A stretch of 64,000 bases of DNA from Salinisphaera orenii subsp. orenii MK-B5 (GCF_003788635.1 NZ_AYKH01000001.1:310001-374000), one strand, 5' to 3'. Numbered from the stretch's first letter, positions 25,677 to 36,054 are shown. Made by a program: numbers and translations. The notes: generated by a model not told the origin, from the sequence alone.

Positions 25677-26384
25677 ATGGAAACCGACACCACCGGAAAG
25701 CTCTCTCAGGTCACGAAGAACAACCTCAGCGATCTGGCCTATCAGCAACTGCGACGCGCGCTCATGCGCAGCGAGCTGCCGCCCGGCGAGCGCCTGCGTC
25801 TGAGGCCGCTGTCCAAACATCTCGGGATCAGCGCGACACCGATCCGCGAAGCCCTGATCCGGCTGGTCTCGGAGAACGCGCTGAAACTCGACGCGCGGGG
25901 CACCGCGGTCGTGCCGTTGCTCAAGCTGGCCGAGCTTCGCGAGATTCAGTCACTGCGGATCATGCTCGAGGGCGAGGCCGGCACGCAGGCCGCCCAGCGC
26001 ATCACCTCGGCCGAACTGGAGGCACTGCGGGCGATTCAGCACGAGATCGCCGACTGCCATGCGACGGAGGATTTCGACCGCGCATTGCTGCTCAACGAAA
26101 AGTTTCACTTCGGGGTGATCACGGCGAGCGGCATGCCGATCAACTATCAGATCCTCGAGACGCTCTGGATGCGCTGCGGGCCGATACTCAGCCATCTCTA
26201 CGACACCGGAAACTTCAGCTGGGCGGTGCATCCGCACGATGTCGTGCTGGAAGGGCTGGAAACACAGGACGGCGCCATGGTGCGCGAGGCGATCCGACGC
26301 GACATCATCGAGGGCGGCCAGAGCCTGATCGATTATCTCTCCGCCCAGGAGAATCCCCCGATGGCGCGTCGGGCCAGTCGCTGA
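25677..26384 (+). CDS. GntR-family transcriptional regulator, FCD subfamily
   Basis: This 235-residue protein has an N-terminal winged helix. LRRALMRSELPPGERLRLRP and LGISATPIREALIRLVSENA form the GntR signature. The C-terminal all-helical FCD ligand domain (LREIQSLRIMLEGEAG and the later His-containing helices EKFHFGVI) binds an organic acid and often a metal. It is divergent from the 12-gene catabolic cluster and is its likely repressor. No Shine-Dalgarno sequence is visible before ATG 25677, so the mRNA may have a short leader. Confidence 0.92.
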   Translation: METDTTGKLSQVTKNNLSDLAYQQLRRALMRSELPPGERLRLRPLSKHLGISATPIREALIRLVSENALKLDARGTAVVPLLKLAELREIQSLRIMLEGEAGTQAAQRITSAELEALRAIQHEIADCHATEDFDRALLLNEKFHFGVITASGMPINYQILETLWMRCGPILSHLYDTGNFSWAVHPHDVVLEGLETQDGAMVREAIRRDIIEGGQSLIDYLSAQENPPMARRASR

Positions 26385-26612
26385 AGCACGGCGATCGACC
26401 GCAGCGGCCCGTGAGGACGCGACGTCGCGGATCGTTGCCGCACGCGGCCTCGCCCCGCCCTGTCTCGCAAGAATTCAAATAAGTCCGGCCGGCTCGACGC
26501 GGCGCAGCCGGCCGCCTCCAAGCGGACCGAGCTGGCCCATGCCATCGCAGCCCGGCCGCCACGCGACGATTGCCTTGTCGAGCGCGCAGAGCGTGACGGC
26601 CGATCCGCGGCG

Positions 26613-27467
26613 TCAGCGCAGAATCAGGAGCGGAATGGTCGCGTGGCGGATCATTTCGGTCGTGGTGCTGCCGATCAAAAGATGACGGATGCGGGAATGA
26701 CCGTAGGCGCCCATCACCAGCAGGTCGATGGCGTGGCGCTGCTGGTAGTCGCGCAGACTGGTCTCGATCTCGCCGGTCAGCGTCTGCGTGTGCACACCGG
26801 CACAGGCGTCGTCGAGATGACGGCCGGCGGTGACCAGCTGTTCGGCGAGCGCCTCGCTGTCCTGGCCGACGAAGACGATGTGGCACTCGGCCTCGCGCAG
26901 CAGCGGGCTGGTGGCGATGCGCTCGATCATCCGCAGTGCGGTGCGGCTGCCGTCGAAGGCGATCAGCACACGCTTCGGTGCACCGAACCCGGGCGGCGTG
27001 ATGAGGATCGGACAGTGCAGTGACCGGATCGCCCGCTCCAGATTGGAGCCCAGATGCTCGCGCGCGGCGTCGGCGTTGGTGCCGCGCTTGCCGAGCACGA
27101 GCAGACGGATCGAATCCTCGATCTCGACCAGGGCCTCGACCAGCGCGCCGTTGCGCAGCCGGGTCGTGGCGTCCGCGACCCCGGCCTCACGGGCGCGCTC
27201 CTGGGCGGCGCGCAGCATCAGGCGCCCCTGCTCCTGGGCAAGCTTGGCGCGTTTTTCGTCGAGCGAGGCCAGCTCCTCCAGCAGATGCTCGCGGGTGCCG
27301 AGCCCGATCTGTCCGCTGGCGTCGGACACGCCCGGCTCGGCGTGGTTGTCGATGACGTGCAGGATCGACATCGGTGCCGTCAGACGCCGGCTGGCCCAGG
27401 CCGCGGCGTCGCAGACCGCCGAGGCGTACTCGGAGTCGTCGATGCAGGCCGTTATCGTTTTATCCAT
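26613..27467 (-). CDS. Universal stress protein, tandem UspA domains
   Basis: This 284-residue protein holds two UspA domains in tandem. The first starts TITACIDDSEYASAVCDAAA and contains the ATP-binding stretch VLGKRGTNADAAREHLGSN. The second begins KRVLIAFDGSRTALRM and has LVMGAYGHSRIRHLLIGSTT, the G-2x-G-9x-G(S/T) nucleotide motif. GAGGAG precedes the ATG. It follows a SulP transporter by 12 bases in one operon, a frequent pairing, so it may modulate that transporter. Confidence 0.93.
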   Translation of the reverse strand: MDKTITACIDDSEYASAVCDAAAWASRRLTAPMSILHVIDNHAEPGVSDASGQIGLGTREHLLEELASLDEKRAKLAQEQGRLMLRAAQERAREAGVADATTRLRNGALVEALVEIEDSIRLLVLGKRGTNADAAREHLGSNLERAIRSLHCPILITPPGFGAPKRVLIAFDGSRTALRMIERIATSPLLREAECHIVFVGQDSEALAEQLVTAGRHLDDACAGVHTQTLTGEIETSLRDYQQRHAIDLLVMGAYGHSRIRHLLIGSTTTEMIRHATIPLLILR

Positions 27468-27479
27468 TGTGTTGTCTCC

Positions 27480-28970
27480 TCAGTGGCCGCCCATGAGATC
27501 TTCCACCGCACCGGGCTTGTCGTGGACGGCGAATCGGTCGACCAGCGTGGCGCTGGCCTCGTCGAGCCCGACGACCTCGACGTCGGTGCCCTCGCGGCGG
27601 AACTTGATGACCACCCGGTCGAGCGCGCCGACCGCGGTGATGTCCCAGAAATGCGCCCGTCGCACGTCGATCCGGACGTGTTCGAGCGTCTCCTTGAAGT
27701 CGAAGGCCTCGCTGAAGCGATCCGCCGAGGCGAAAAACACCTGCCCGACCACCTCGTAGGCCCGCCCCGTGCCGTCCTCGGTGGGTGCGCTGTCCACGCG
27801 CAGCACGCGCCCGACCTTGTTGGCGAAGAACAGCGCGGCCAGCAGGACGCCGACGAACACGCCGATCGCCAGATTATGCGTCACCACGACCACCACCACG
27901 GTCGTGACCATCACGATGTTGGTGCTCATCGGATGCTTGCGCAGATCCCGCAGCGATTCCCAGCTGAACGTGCCGATCGCCACCATGATCATCACCGCGA
28001 CCAGCGCCGCCATGGGGATGAGCGAGACCAGCGGCGACAGAAACACCACCATGATCAACAGGAACACGCCGGCCGCGAGCGTGGACAGCCGCGTACGGCC
28101 GCCCGATTTGATGTTGATCACCGACTGCCCGATCATCGCGCAGCCCGCCATGCCGCCCAGCAGGCCGGAGCCGATGTTGGCGATGCCCTGGCCGCGGCAT
28201 TCGCGGTTCTTGTCGCTCGGCGTGTCGGTGAGGTCGTCCACGATCGTGGCGGTCATCATCGACTCCATCAGGCCCACGACCGCCATCATCGCGGCATAAG
28301 GGAAGATGATGCGCAGGGTCTCCAGACTCAGGGGCACCTCCGGCCACAGGAACACCGGCAGCGTGTCGGGCAGCTGGCCCATGTCGCCGACCGTGCGCAC
28401 ATCGATGCCGCTGAGGACGTAGACGCTGGTCAGCACCACGATGCAGATCAGCGGCGACGGCAGGATGCGCCCGACCCGCGGCAGATAGGGGAACAGATAG
28501 ATGATCGCCAGCCCGGTCGCGGTCATCGCATACACGTGCCAGGTGACGCCGGTGAGCTCGGGCAGCTGGGCCATGAAGATGAGGATCGCCAGCGCGTTGA
28601 CGAAGCCGGTGACCACCGAGCGCGACACGAAGCGCATGAGCGCGCCGAGTCGTAGCCACCCCGCCGCTATCTGCAGCACGCCGGTCAGCAGCGTCGCTGC
28701 GAGCAGGTACTGCAGCCCGTGATCCTTGACCAGCGTGATCATCAGCAGCGCCATCGCGCCGGTCGCGGCCGAGATCATGCCCGGGCGCCCCCCGGCGAAG
28801 GCGCTGATCACACAGATCGAGAACGAGGCATAGAGGCCGACCTTCGGGTCGACACCGGCGATGATCGAGAAGGCGATCGCCTCCGGGATCAGAGCCAGCG
28901 CGACAACCAAGCCGGCCAGCAGATCGGGACGCACGTTGGACAGCCAGCGGTGAGCTATGGTCTGGAGCAT
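27480..28970 (-). CDS. SulP-family anion transporter with STAS domain
   Basis: This 496-residue transporter has a SulP membrane domain of about 10-12 helices, beginning [20 protein letters not shown] and [18 protein letters not shown]. It contains [20 protein letters not shown] and ends in a cytoplasmic STAS domain ([20 protein letters not shown]). It carries sulfate, bicarbonate or dicarboxylates. GGAAAG lies before ATG 28970; a GTG six codons upstream is less likely. The universal stress protein gene follows directly. Which anion it carries cannot be told. Confidence 0.92.
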   Translation of the reverse strand: MLQTIAHRWLSNVRPDLLAGLVVALALIPEAIAFSIIAGVDPKVGLYASFSICVISAFAGGRPGMISAATGAMALLMITLVKDHGLQYLLAATLLTGVLQIAAGWLRLGALMRFVSRSVVTGFVNALAILIFMAQLPELTGVTWHVYAMTATGLAIIYLFPYLPRVGRILPSPLICIVVLTSVYVLSGIDVRTVGDMGQLPDTLPVFLWPEVPLSLETLRIIFPYAAMMAVVGLMESMMTATIVDDLTDTPSDKNRECRGQGIANIGSGLLGGMAGCAMIGQSVINIKSGGRTRLSTLAAGVFLLIMVVFLSPLVSLIPMAALVAVMIMVAIGTFSWESLRDLRKHPMSTNIVMVTTVVVVVVTHNLAIGVFVGVLLAALFFANKVGRVLRVDSAPTEDGTGRAYEVVGQVFFASADRFSEAFDFKETLEHVRIDVRRAHFWDITAVGALDRVVIKFRREGTDVEVVGLDEASATLVDRFAVHDKPGAVEDLMGGH

Positions 28971-29505
28971 TCGATATCTTTCCGTCACGAATTGACGTGG
29001 CCGAAAACAGGGCCACGAGAAGGAGCACGCCCGATTCAGTCGCCGGCTACCGGCGACCGGAGGACATCGGGATCGACACCGAGCGATCGGATCGATGGGC
29101 GCGGGGGCCCTGCTGCGGACAGCGCGGGCCGAGTTCAGGATGCGGCCGGATCGACGCGCGAGCGCGCATCGACCGAAGCCGACCCGGGGCTAGGGCGGAC
29201 TGCACCGGTGGCGTGAGTCACGGCCCTGCGGGCGGCTTTCGAGTCGCGTGGTCAAATCCGGATCCTGTGGTCAGTGTCCGCGGGGAAGACCTGGCGCGCG
29301 AACAGGGGCGCGGAGGATAGCACAGCGCTCGCCGGCATTTGCAGCGCGCCGTCCGCGCCGGACACCCCGGCCGGCGCCGGCGCGCCTCGAACCGACGCTG
29401 TTCACAGCCGCTGCAAAGGCGGATACTCGACGGCGCGACGGGCCACTGTCGCCGCGGGCGCCGCAGTGCGACGCCCCGCCCACCCCTCATCCGTAGGCCA
29501 AACCC
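28971..29505. other. Divergent intergenic region between SulP and transglutaminase-like genes
   Basis: These 535 bases should hold both divergent promoters. They are GC-rich with several short open frames that lack domain-like sequence. I saw no repeat, riboswitch or convincing -35/-10 pair. Confidence 0.45.
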
Positions 29506-30291
29506 ATGTGGTTGCACACCCGCTGCGATCTGACGTTCGACTTCGCCGTGCCGACGCCGCTGATTCTGATGCTCCGCCCACGCAGTGAAGCGCACCAGTG
29601 GGTCGCGCGCGAGACCTACGAACTGTCTCCCGGCGTACACGCCTTCGAGTTCACCGACACCTACGGCAATCGCTGCCAGCGCCTGACCGCACCGCCCGGC
29701 GCGTTCGCGATCGCCACGACCGCGGATGTCCGCGTCGCCGACACCGCCGGCACCGCGCCGGGGTCGCCGTTCGTGGATATCGAGGCACTGCCCGACGACG
29801 TGCTGATCCACCTGCTGCCGAGCCGCTTCTGCGAATCCGATCGCTTCGGCCGGATGGCCGCGGAGATCGCGGCCGGCTGCGCGCTGGGCTACGATCAGGT
29901 CGCCGCGATCACGGCCTGGATCCGGGCCGGGGTGCGCTACGAGCCGGGCACCAGCGACGTGCCGATCACCGCCATCGACGTGAACCAGCGTCGGGCCGGC
30001 GTCTGCCGTGACCTGTCACACCTGGGCATTGCGCTCTGCCGCGGCCTGAGCATTCCCGCGCGACTGGGGGTGGGCTATCTACACGGCCTCGTGCCGATGG
30101 ACATGCACGCCTGGTTCGAGGCCTATGTCGGCGGCCGCTGGCACGTCTTCGACGCCACCCAGGCCGGGCCTGTCGCCGGCTACGTGGCCGTGGGCTACGG
30201 GCGGGATGCCGCCGACGTGGCCATCTTCAACCAGTTCGGCCCGCCGGCGAACACCACGACGCAGGAAGTCGCGGTCTCGCGGATCGACTAG
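29506..30291 (+). CDS. Transglutaminase-like domain protein
   Basis: This 261-residue protein has an N-terminal beta domain typical of bacterial transglutaminase-like proteins. The papain-like core carries catalytic Cys in QRRAGVCRDLSHLGIALCR, His in MDMHAWFEAYVGG and Asp in WHVFDATQ. Such proteins are probably peptidases or amidases rather than true cross-linkers. No signal peptide is seen, so it is cytoplasmic. It stands alone. Its TAG stop coincides with the first base of a MITE-like element, which may therefore have supplied or altered the original 3' end. Confidence 0.88.
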   Translation: MWLHTRCDLTFDFAVPTPLILMLRPRSEAHQWVARETYELSPGVHAFEFTDTYGNRCQRLTAPPGAFAIATTADVRVADTAGTAPGSPFVDIEALPDDVLIHLLPSRFCESDRFGRMAAEIAAGCALGYDQVAAITAWIRAGVRYEPGTSDVPITAIDVNQRRAGVCRDLSHLGIALCRGLSIPARLGVGYLHGLVPMDMHAWFEAYVGGRWHVFDATQAGPVAGYVAVGYGRDAADVAIFNQFGPPANTTTQEVAVSRID

Positions 30292-30581
30292 GGCCTGTTA
30301 ACACTTCATGCGAACGCCGCGTCGGAGATCGCACATCGTGTGCTGCAAGCGCGAGTCGCCGATCGTGGCGAGCCACGATCCGGACTGGCAACGCCGCGGA
30401 GTGCCCATGGTTGTTTCAGGGGCGGCTCAACCCATAGGGCCAAGCGCCCCATGAAATGAACAAGGTGCGGCATTCCAGTGTTGTCGCACGCTGGCGCAGA
30501 CTGATTGCGCCTTGCCTTGCCGCCCATAGTCGATTTTCAGAAAGCGCTTGGCGCGGGCTCGCATGAAGCGTTGACAGGCTC
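30291..30581. mobile_element. 291-bp MITE-like element with 22-bp terminal inverted repeats
   Basis: The left end (30291-30312) starts GGGCCTGTTAACACTTCATG. The complement of the right end (30560-30581) starts GAGCCTGTCAACGCTTCATG; 19 of 22 bases match. The inside has no intact transposase, though short frames on the minus strand could be a worn transposase fragment. The ends resemble those of IS5-like elements. No clear target duplication is visible. It lies between the transglutaminase-like gene and the dienelactone hydrolase gene. Confidence 0.6.
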
Positions 30582-30737
30582 TGGCCGCGGGCACTCGCGG
30601 GGCAAGGCCGCTCGTCGCCCTCACGCGCGATAGGAGGCACCGGATCGGCGCGCCCGCGAAAGGCGTCGCCCCGGCTCGGGCCGTGGCGCCGCCATGGCAG
30701 AATGCGCGGTTTGGCGCACCCCGAAACGGAGGCCGAC

Positions 30738-31481
30738 ATGCAGCGCGCCCTCGACATTCCCGCCGACGGCGGCACCATCGACGCTCACATCGTCACACCC
30801 GACGATGCCGCCGGGCCGATGCCGCCGGTGGTGCTGTTCACCGACATCGGCGGGCTGCGCCCCTGCTATCACGACAAGGCGCAGCGTATCGCCGACGGCG
30901 GCTACGCCGTGCTCATGCCCAACGTCTATCATCGCGACGCGACCGGCCCGGTGGTGCCGGAGGGCAAATCCTTCCGCGACGACGACGTGCGGCCCACACT
31001 GTTCGAGTACGCCGGTCATCTCACCGCGGAAGCCCAGGCCCGCGACTTCGACGCCCTGCTGCGCTGCGTGGACCACGAATCCGAATTCGCCGCCGGCGGG
31101 GTCGCGGTCGTCGGCTATTGCATGACCGGCGCCTTCGCCCTGCGCATGGCCGCCTGGCATCCGCAACGCATCGCCGCCGCGGCGGGCTTTCACTCGGCGC
31201 GCCTGGCCGCGGCGGACGACCCCGACAGCCCGGTGCACGTCGTCGACGCCATCGAGGCCCGCGTCTATCTGGGTCATGCCGACGGCGACGAGCTGCTGCC
31301 ACCGGATCAGATCGGGCGTCTGGACGCGGCCCTGGCCGCCGCCGGGGTGGACTTCACAACCGAGCTCTACCGCGGCGCGGCCCACGGCTACACCGCCGCC
31401 GACGCGCCGGTCTACAACCCGACCGCGGATGACCGACACTATCGGCGGCTGTTCACGCTGCTCGGAGAGACCATCGGCTGA
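30738..31481 (+). CDS. Dienelactone hydrolase family protein
   Basis: This 247-residue alpha/beta hydrolase belongs to the DLH family. Its nucleophile is Cys in GYCMTGAFALRMAA, and the other triad members are likely Asp in YLGHADGDELL and His in GAAHGYTAADAPVYN. The start ATG 30738 has GGAGG just upstream. The family hydrolyses dienelactone in chlorocatechol breakdown, but many members have other ester or lactone substrates. No aromatic-ring genes adjoin it, so the role is open. Confidence 0.9.
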   Translation: MQRALDIPADGGTIDAHIVTPDDAAGPMPPVVLFTDIGGLRPCYHDKAQRIADGGYAVLMPNVYHRDATGPVVPEGKSFRDDDVRPTLFEYAGHLTAEAQARDFDALLRCVDHESEFAAGGVAVVGYCMTGAFALRMAAWHPQRIAAAAGFHSARLAAADDPDSPVHVVDAIEARVYLGHADGDELLPPDQIGRLDAALAAAGVDFTTELYRGAAHGYTAADAPVYNPTADDRHYRRLFTLLGETIG

Positions 31482-32144
31482 GCGCTTGGCGACGGCCAAG
31501 GGCGGGAGGATGTCGGCGAGCGTCCGAGGGCGTGTTTGCCGACGGATCCCCAGGCCGAAGGGAAACACCTGAGCGGCCGATTCGATGATGCGCACGAACG
31601 CGTCGCGCGCTCACGGCGGCCGCCGACCACGCAGCGCCAACGAATTAGGACGCGCACGCTACGGCTCCGATCCGGCCAAACGTGGCCCGTAGCCAATCCG
31701 CGTCGTCCTCGCCCGTAGCCCGAAAGCCAGGGCCGGCGCGCATGCTAAGCCGCTGCCATGGGGGCGGATCCCAAGCCATCACGTCCCGGGCGGCTGCCGG
31801 TGTGACCCCTACTCCAACCCGGCCGCTCTATGCATCAGGATTCTTGCCGGAGCAAGGCTCAGGCGTGCCCTACCGGGCCAAATCGGGCCGACAACCCGAT
31901 CGGACTCAACGATTCGACAGCACCCCGGGCTCTGCCCGGCTATCGCTCATCGCACGGGGACCACCACCCGGCGCATCGATCTACCGGAGCCGGCCACGCC
32001 GAATCCGTGACCGCACGCGCCGGTGCGGCGTCGTGACGACACCGAGACCCGTGGCGGCGCCGTGCCGAAGAGCGCGCCTAAACCGGGTGGCCAACTCTGT
32101 GACACGGCGCCTGTGCACCACGCCGCACGGCGGGCCGCGCGTCG
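31482..32144. other. Intergenic stretch without a recognisable gene
   Basis: This is 663 bases between convergent genes. A small stem (CTTGGC/GCCAAG, 31485-31500) follows the hydrolase gene but lacks a U-run. Short open frames exist on both strands with no domain-like sequence. It may contain decayed sequence; nothing else is supported. Confidence 0.5.
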
Positions 32145-32792
32145 TCAGACCGCGTCCGGCTGGGCGCCGTAGGTCCGGAACTTCTCCAACACCCGATCGA
32201 TTTCGGCGCTGTCCAGCAACACCGGCCCGCCGAGCTGCAGCGACAGGACATACTGGCGCGCCAGCTCCTCGACCTCCACCGCCAGCGCCACGGCCTTGTC
32301 GAGGGTGGCGCCGCAGGCGATCATGCCGTGGTTGGCCAGCAGACAGGCCAGCCGGCCGTCGAGGGCGGTCAACGCCGCCTCGGATAGCGCGGCCGTGCCG
32401 AAGGTGGCGTAATCCGCGCAGCGGATGGTGGGCCCACCCGCTGCCGCGATCATGTAATGCAGCGGCGGGATCTCCCGACGCTGGATCGAAACCACCGTGG
32501 CGTACGGCGCATGGGTATGCACCACGGCGTGAACGTCCGCGCGCTGCTGCAGGATGTCGCGGTGGAAGCGCCACTCGCTGGTCGGCCGCAGCCGGCCGTC
32601 GAAACCGCCGTCCATGTACATGGGCACGATGTCCTCGGCGCCCAGCCGGTCATAGCCCATGCCGGTCGGCGTGACCAGCAGGCCGTCGCCGTGGCGCACG
32701 CTGATATTACCGGTGGTGCCATGATTGAGGCCGGCCGCGGTCAGCGCCCGGCCGTGGTCGATGATCGCCTGCCGCGTGGCGTATTCGGACAT
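32145..32792 (-). CDS. Class II aldolase/adducin family protein (fuculose-phosphate aldolase-like)
   Basis: This 215-residue zinc aldolase-like protein has the catalytic Glu in RPTSEWRFH. The zinc histidines are in VVHTHAPYAT and LLANHGMIA, and the phosphate-site stretch NHGTTGNISVRHGDGLLVTP is typical of L-fuculose-1-phosphate aldolase and relatives. The length is right for the family. It stands alone, so the sugar or sugar-acid phosphate it cleaves is unknown; a decarboxylase or methylthioribulose dehydratase-like role is an alternative within this fold. Confidence 0.9.
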   Translation of the reverse strand: MSEYATRQAIIDHGRALTAAGLNHGTTGNISVRHGDGLLVTPTGMGYDRLGAEDIVPMYMDGGFDGRLRPTSEWRFHRDILQQRADVHAVVHTHAPYATVVSIQRREIPPLHYMIAAAGGPTIRCADYATFGTAALSEAALTALDGRLACLLANHGMIACGATLDKAVALAVEVEELARQYVLSLQLGGPVLLDSAEIDRVLEKFRTYGAQPDAV

Positions 32793-32950
32793 GACGGCTG
32801 TGCTCCGGCATCAATTCCAGCCGCCGATTCTGCCACGCGGGCGCGCCGGATGGTTCCGGCACCGACGGGCCCGAGCGCCTCCGGAACGCCGCCCGGCCCG
32901 GCCACCGACCACAGCGGCGGCGCCCGGCCGCGCCGCATCGCCCCGCGCGA

Positions 32951-35497
32951 TCAGGCGGCGTCGCGGACCGCGGGTGCTTCGGGGCCGTCGGCGTTGGCGG
33001 GCCCGCCCCGCCTTGTCGACGCCGAGGCACGCGGCGCCAGCGTGGGGGCGAAGCGCCGCAGACGCAGCGAGTTCGTCAGCACGAAGACGCTCGACAGGCT
33101 CATCGCAGCCGCTGCCAGCGCCGGGCTGAGCAGCCAGCCGGTCCACGGATAGAACACGCCGGCGGCGAGCGGTATCAGCAGCACGTTGTAGCCGTAGGCC
33201 CAGCCGAAGTTCATGCGGATGGTGCTCATGGTGCGCCGAGCCAGCGCGATCGCATTGACCACGCCCGCCAGGTCGGCGCGCATGAGCACGACGTCGCCGG
33301 ACTCGATGGCGATGTCGGTGCCGCTGCCGACGGCCACGCCCACGTCCGCGCGGGTGAGCGCCGGGGCGTCGTTGATGCCGTCACCGACGAACGCCACGCG
33401 GGCGTGGTCGCGCTGCAGGCGCCGGATCTCATCGGCCTTGGCATCCGGCATGACGCCGGCCATCACCCGGTCGATGCCGAGCTCATCGGCGACCGCGCGG
33501 GCGGTGGCCTCGTTGTCGCCGGTGAGCATGGCCACATCCAGGCCCAGATCGTGCAGCGCATCGATGGTGTCGCGCGCCTCGTTCCGGGCCGGATCGGCGA
33601 CCGCGACGAGTGCGGCCAGCCGCCCGTCGATCGCCGCGAACAGCGGCGTGCGCGCCGCCCGGGCGAGGCTGTCGGCGCGCGCGTCGAGAGCCGCGGTGTC
33701 TATGCCGAGCCGCTGCATGTAGCGGGCCGCGCCGATCTGCACGCGCCGGCCTTCGACCTCGGCCTCGACGCCTTCACCCGTGTGCACGGCAAAGTCGGTC
33801 GCCGCCAGCAGATCGTGGCCCGCATCGCGGGCGGCCGCGACGATCGCCGCGCCCACCGGATGCTCGCTGAGCGCCTCGACCGCCGCGATCCGGCGCAGCA
33901 CAGTGTCGCGGTCGAAGTCCGCGACGGGCTCCAGCTCGGTCAGCGCGGGCGCGCCCTCGGTGAGGGTGCCGGTCTTGTCGAAGACGACCGTGTTGACGCC
34001 CGCCAGCTGCTCGATCGCGGTACCGCGCCGGAACAGCACCCCCATGGCCGCGCCGCGACCGGTGCCGACCATGATGGCCGTGGGCGTCGCCAGCCCCATG
34101 GCGCAGGGGCAGGCGATGAGCAGCACCGACACGGCGGCCACGAACGCCAGCGCCAGCGCCGGGCTGGGGCCGAGGATCAGCCAGGCGACGAAGGTGGCCA
34201 CCGCGATGGCCATCACGATGGGCACGAAGACCCCGGCGATGCGATCGGCGATGGCCTGGATCGCCGGCTTTTCCGCCTGCGCCTCCTCGACCATGCGGAT
34301 GATCTGGGCCAGCACCGTGTCGCCGCCGACACTCGTGGCGCGGATCTCGAGATGGCCGCTCTGATTGACGGTGCCGCCCACGACCTCGGCGCCGGCGGTC
34401 TTTTCCACCGGCACGGGCTCGCCCGAGATCATGGATTCGTCCACATAGCTCTCGCCGGAGACCACCTGCCCGTCCACCGGCACGCGCTCGCCGGGCCGCA
34501 CCGAGACGACGTCGTCGACCACCACCGCGTCGACGGACACCGCCTGCCAGTCGCCGTCGCGACGCACCCGCGCCGTCCGGGCCTGCAGCTGCATCAGGCC
34601 GCGAACCGCCTGTGACGTCCGGCCCCGGGCCAGCGCCTCGAGATAGCGCCCGAGCAGGATCAGGGTGACGATCATGCCCGCGGCGTCGAAATAGGTGTTC
34701 GCGGTGTCGCTCGGAAACAGCTTCGGTACGGTGAAGGCGGCCAGCGAATAGAAGAACGCCGCGTTCGAGCCGATCATCACCAGGCTGTTCATGCCCGGAG
34801 CGGCGTGCCGCAGCTCGGCCCAGCCCTGGGTGTAGAAACGCCGGCCGGCCCAGAACAGCACCGGCAGGACGAGCAATAGTTCGAGCCCCTTCCAGGCGCG
34901 CTCCGGCATCAGCCCGTGCATCGCGCTCGCCACGCCGGGGACCATCGGCGCCATGGCGATCGCGAACAGCGGAATCGTGAACGCCGCAGCGAACAGCACG
35001 GCCCGCTTCAGGCGCCCGGCCTCGTCGGCGTCCCCGGTGTCATCTTCGGTCGCGGTCTCGTCGGCGTCGAGCTCGACCGGCGTATAGCCGGTCGCCGTCA
35101 CGCGCTCGAAGATGGCGTCCCGATCGACCACGCCGGCCAGATACTCCACCCGCGCGCGCTCCGTGGTCAGATTGACCGTCGCCCGGATCACGCCGTCGAG
35201 CGCGCCCAGGCGCTTTTCGATGCGTGCCACGCAACCGCCGCAGGTCATGCCCCGAACGCCGAACTCGAGAGTGTCGGCGATCGGCGTGTAGCCGGCGTTC
35301 TCGACCGCTTCGAACAGGGCGCCGACGTCGTTCGCACCAGCATCGAAGTCCACGCGCGCCCGTCCGGTCGCGAGATTGACGCGGGCATCGCGCACGCCCT
35401 CGACCTTCGCCAGGCCCTTCTCGACGCGGGCCACGCAGGCGCCGCAGCTCATGCCGTCGACGCCGAAATCGATCTGCTTCGTGTCCGTTCGGGCCAT
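32951..35497 (-). CDS. copA: Copper-exporting P1B-type ATPase CopA
   Basis: This 848-residue Cu(I) export ATPase of the inner membrane has two N-terminal metal-binding domains ([15 protein letters not shown] and [15 protein letters not shown]). The intramembrane CPC site is in [12 protein letters not shown] near residue 460. The phosphorylated Asp is in DKTGTLTEG near residue 505, with SEHPVGAAI and [12 protein letters not shown] in the ATP domain. GGGGAGG precedes the ATG. It is the last gene of a copZ-csoR-copA operon. The CPC site and last-helix Met pattern indicate Cu+/Ag+ rather than zinc or cadmium. Confidence 0.96.
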   Translation of the reverse strand: MARTDTKQIDFGVDGMSCGACVARVEKGLAKVEGVRDARVNLATGRARVDFDAGANDVGALFEAVENAGYTPIADTLEFGVRGMTCGGCVARIEKRLGALDGVIRATVNLTTERARVEYLAGVVDRDAIFERVTATGYTPVELDADETATEDDTGDADEAGRLKRAVLFAAAFTIPLFAIAMAPMVPGVASAMHGLMPERAWKGLELLLVLPVLFWAGRRFYTQGWAELRHAAPGMNSLVMIGSNAAFFYSLAAFTVPKLFPSDTANTYFDAAGMIVTLILLGRYLEALARGRTSQAVRGLMQLQARTARVRRDGDWQAVSVDAVVVDDVVSVRPGERVPVDGQVVSGESYVDESMISGEPVPVEKTAGAEVVGGTVNQSGHLEIRATSVGGDTVLAQIIRMVEEAQAEKPAIQAIADRIAGVFVPIVMAIAVATFVAWLILGPSPALALAFVAAVSVLLIACPCAMGLATPTAIMVGTGRGAAMGVLFRRGTAIEQLAGVNTVVFDKTGTLTEGAPALTELEPVADFDRDTVLRRIAAVEALSEHPVGAAIVAAARDAGHDLLAATDFAVHTGEGVEAEVEGRRVQIGAARYMQRLGIDTAALDARADSLARAARTPLFAAIDGRLAALVAVADPARNEARDTIDALHDLGLDVAMLTGDNEATARAVADELGIDRVMAGVMPDAKADEIRRLQRDHARVAFVGDGINDAPALTRADVGVAVGSGTDIAIESGDVVLMRADLAGVVNAIALARRTMSTIRMNFGWAYGYNVLLIPLAAGVFYPWTGWLLSPALAAAAMSLSSVFVLTNSLRLRRFAPTLAPRASASTRRGGPANADGPEAPAVRDAA

Positions 35498-35514
35498 ATC
35501 GGCCTCCCCCGCCG

Positions 35515-35817
35515 CTAGCGGTATTTGAGAACGTCCATGAGCTCGGCCACGATCGCGTCCTCGTCGCCGCGCTCGTGGGCCGTGACCACGTGATGCTTGA
35601 GATGCCCGCGCAGGATCAGATCACCGGTCTTGGACAGGGCGCCGTTGACCGCCTTGATCTGCTTGAGCGCGTCCACGCAGTAGACATCGTCGCGCTCGAG
35701 CATGCGCAGAATGCCGTCGACGTGCCCGCGAATGGAGCGCAGGCGCGACGCCGCATCCTCGCGGATGTCCGGATCGATCGCGAGGCGATCGCAGCAAGTC
35801 TTGCTTTCCTCGGCCAT
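35515..35817 (-). CDS. CsoR/RcnR-family metal-sensing repressor
   Basis: This 100-residue all-helical repressor of the DUF156 family releases DNA on metal binding. Family sequence runs [20 protein letters not shown] and [19 protein letters not shown]. Putative ligands are Cys47, His72 and His76, with the 25 and 4 residue spacings of copper CsoR (Cys-His-Cys) but His in the last position, as in RcnR. Its location between copZ and copA and the G/C-tract operator at 36037 argue for copper control. Its ATG overlaps the copZ stop by one base (TGATG). Confidence 0.9.
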   Translation of the reverse strand: MAEESKTCCDRLAIDPDIREDAASRLRSIRGHVDGILRMLERDDVYCVDALKQIKAVNGALSKTGDLILRGHLKHHVVTAHERGDEDAIVAELMDVLKYR

Positions 35818-36017
35818 CAGGCGGCCCGGGCCGTGTAGCCCGCCTCCTCGACGGCGGCGATCAGCGCCTGCGTATCCGCGCGGCCCTCGACCGCTGCCTC
35901 GCCGGCCTCGAGATCCACCGCGGCGACCCGATCGACGCCCGCGACGCCGGCCAGCGCGTCCCGCACGGCCGACACGCAATGGCCGCAACTCATGCCTTCG
36001 ATTTGCAACCGAATCAT
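35817..36017 (-). CDS. copZ: Copper chaperone CopZ-like (HMA domain)
   Basis: This 66-residue heavy-metal-associated domain has the Cu(I) site GMSCGHCVSAVRDAL and the usual ending EEAGYTARA. It carries cytosolic copper to the P-type ATPase encoded two genes downstream. GGAGAGGAAG precedes ATG 36017. It is the first gene of the operon, directly behind the candidate CsoR operator. Confidence 0.92.
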   Translation of the reverse strand: MIRLQIEGMSCGHCVSAVRDALAGVAGVDRVAAVDLEAGEAAVEGRADTQALIAAVEEAGYTARAA

Positions 36018-36036
36018 CTTCCTCTCCTGAAAACAT

Positions 36037-36054
36037 CCACCCCCTATGGGGTGG
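36037..36054. promoter_or_regulatory. CsoR-type operator upstream of copZ-csoR-copA
   Basis: CCACCCCCTATGGGGTGG has perfect CCACCCC/GGGGTGG arms around CTAT, lying 20 bases before the copZ start. G/C-tract dyads of this kind are the known recognition sites of CsoR/RcnR repressors. Confidence 0.75.

Noticed and set aside
31485-31500. Terminator after the dienelactone hydrolase gene
   Set aside because: Only a 6-bp stem and no T-run follows.
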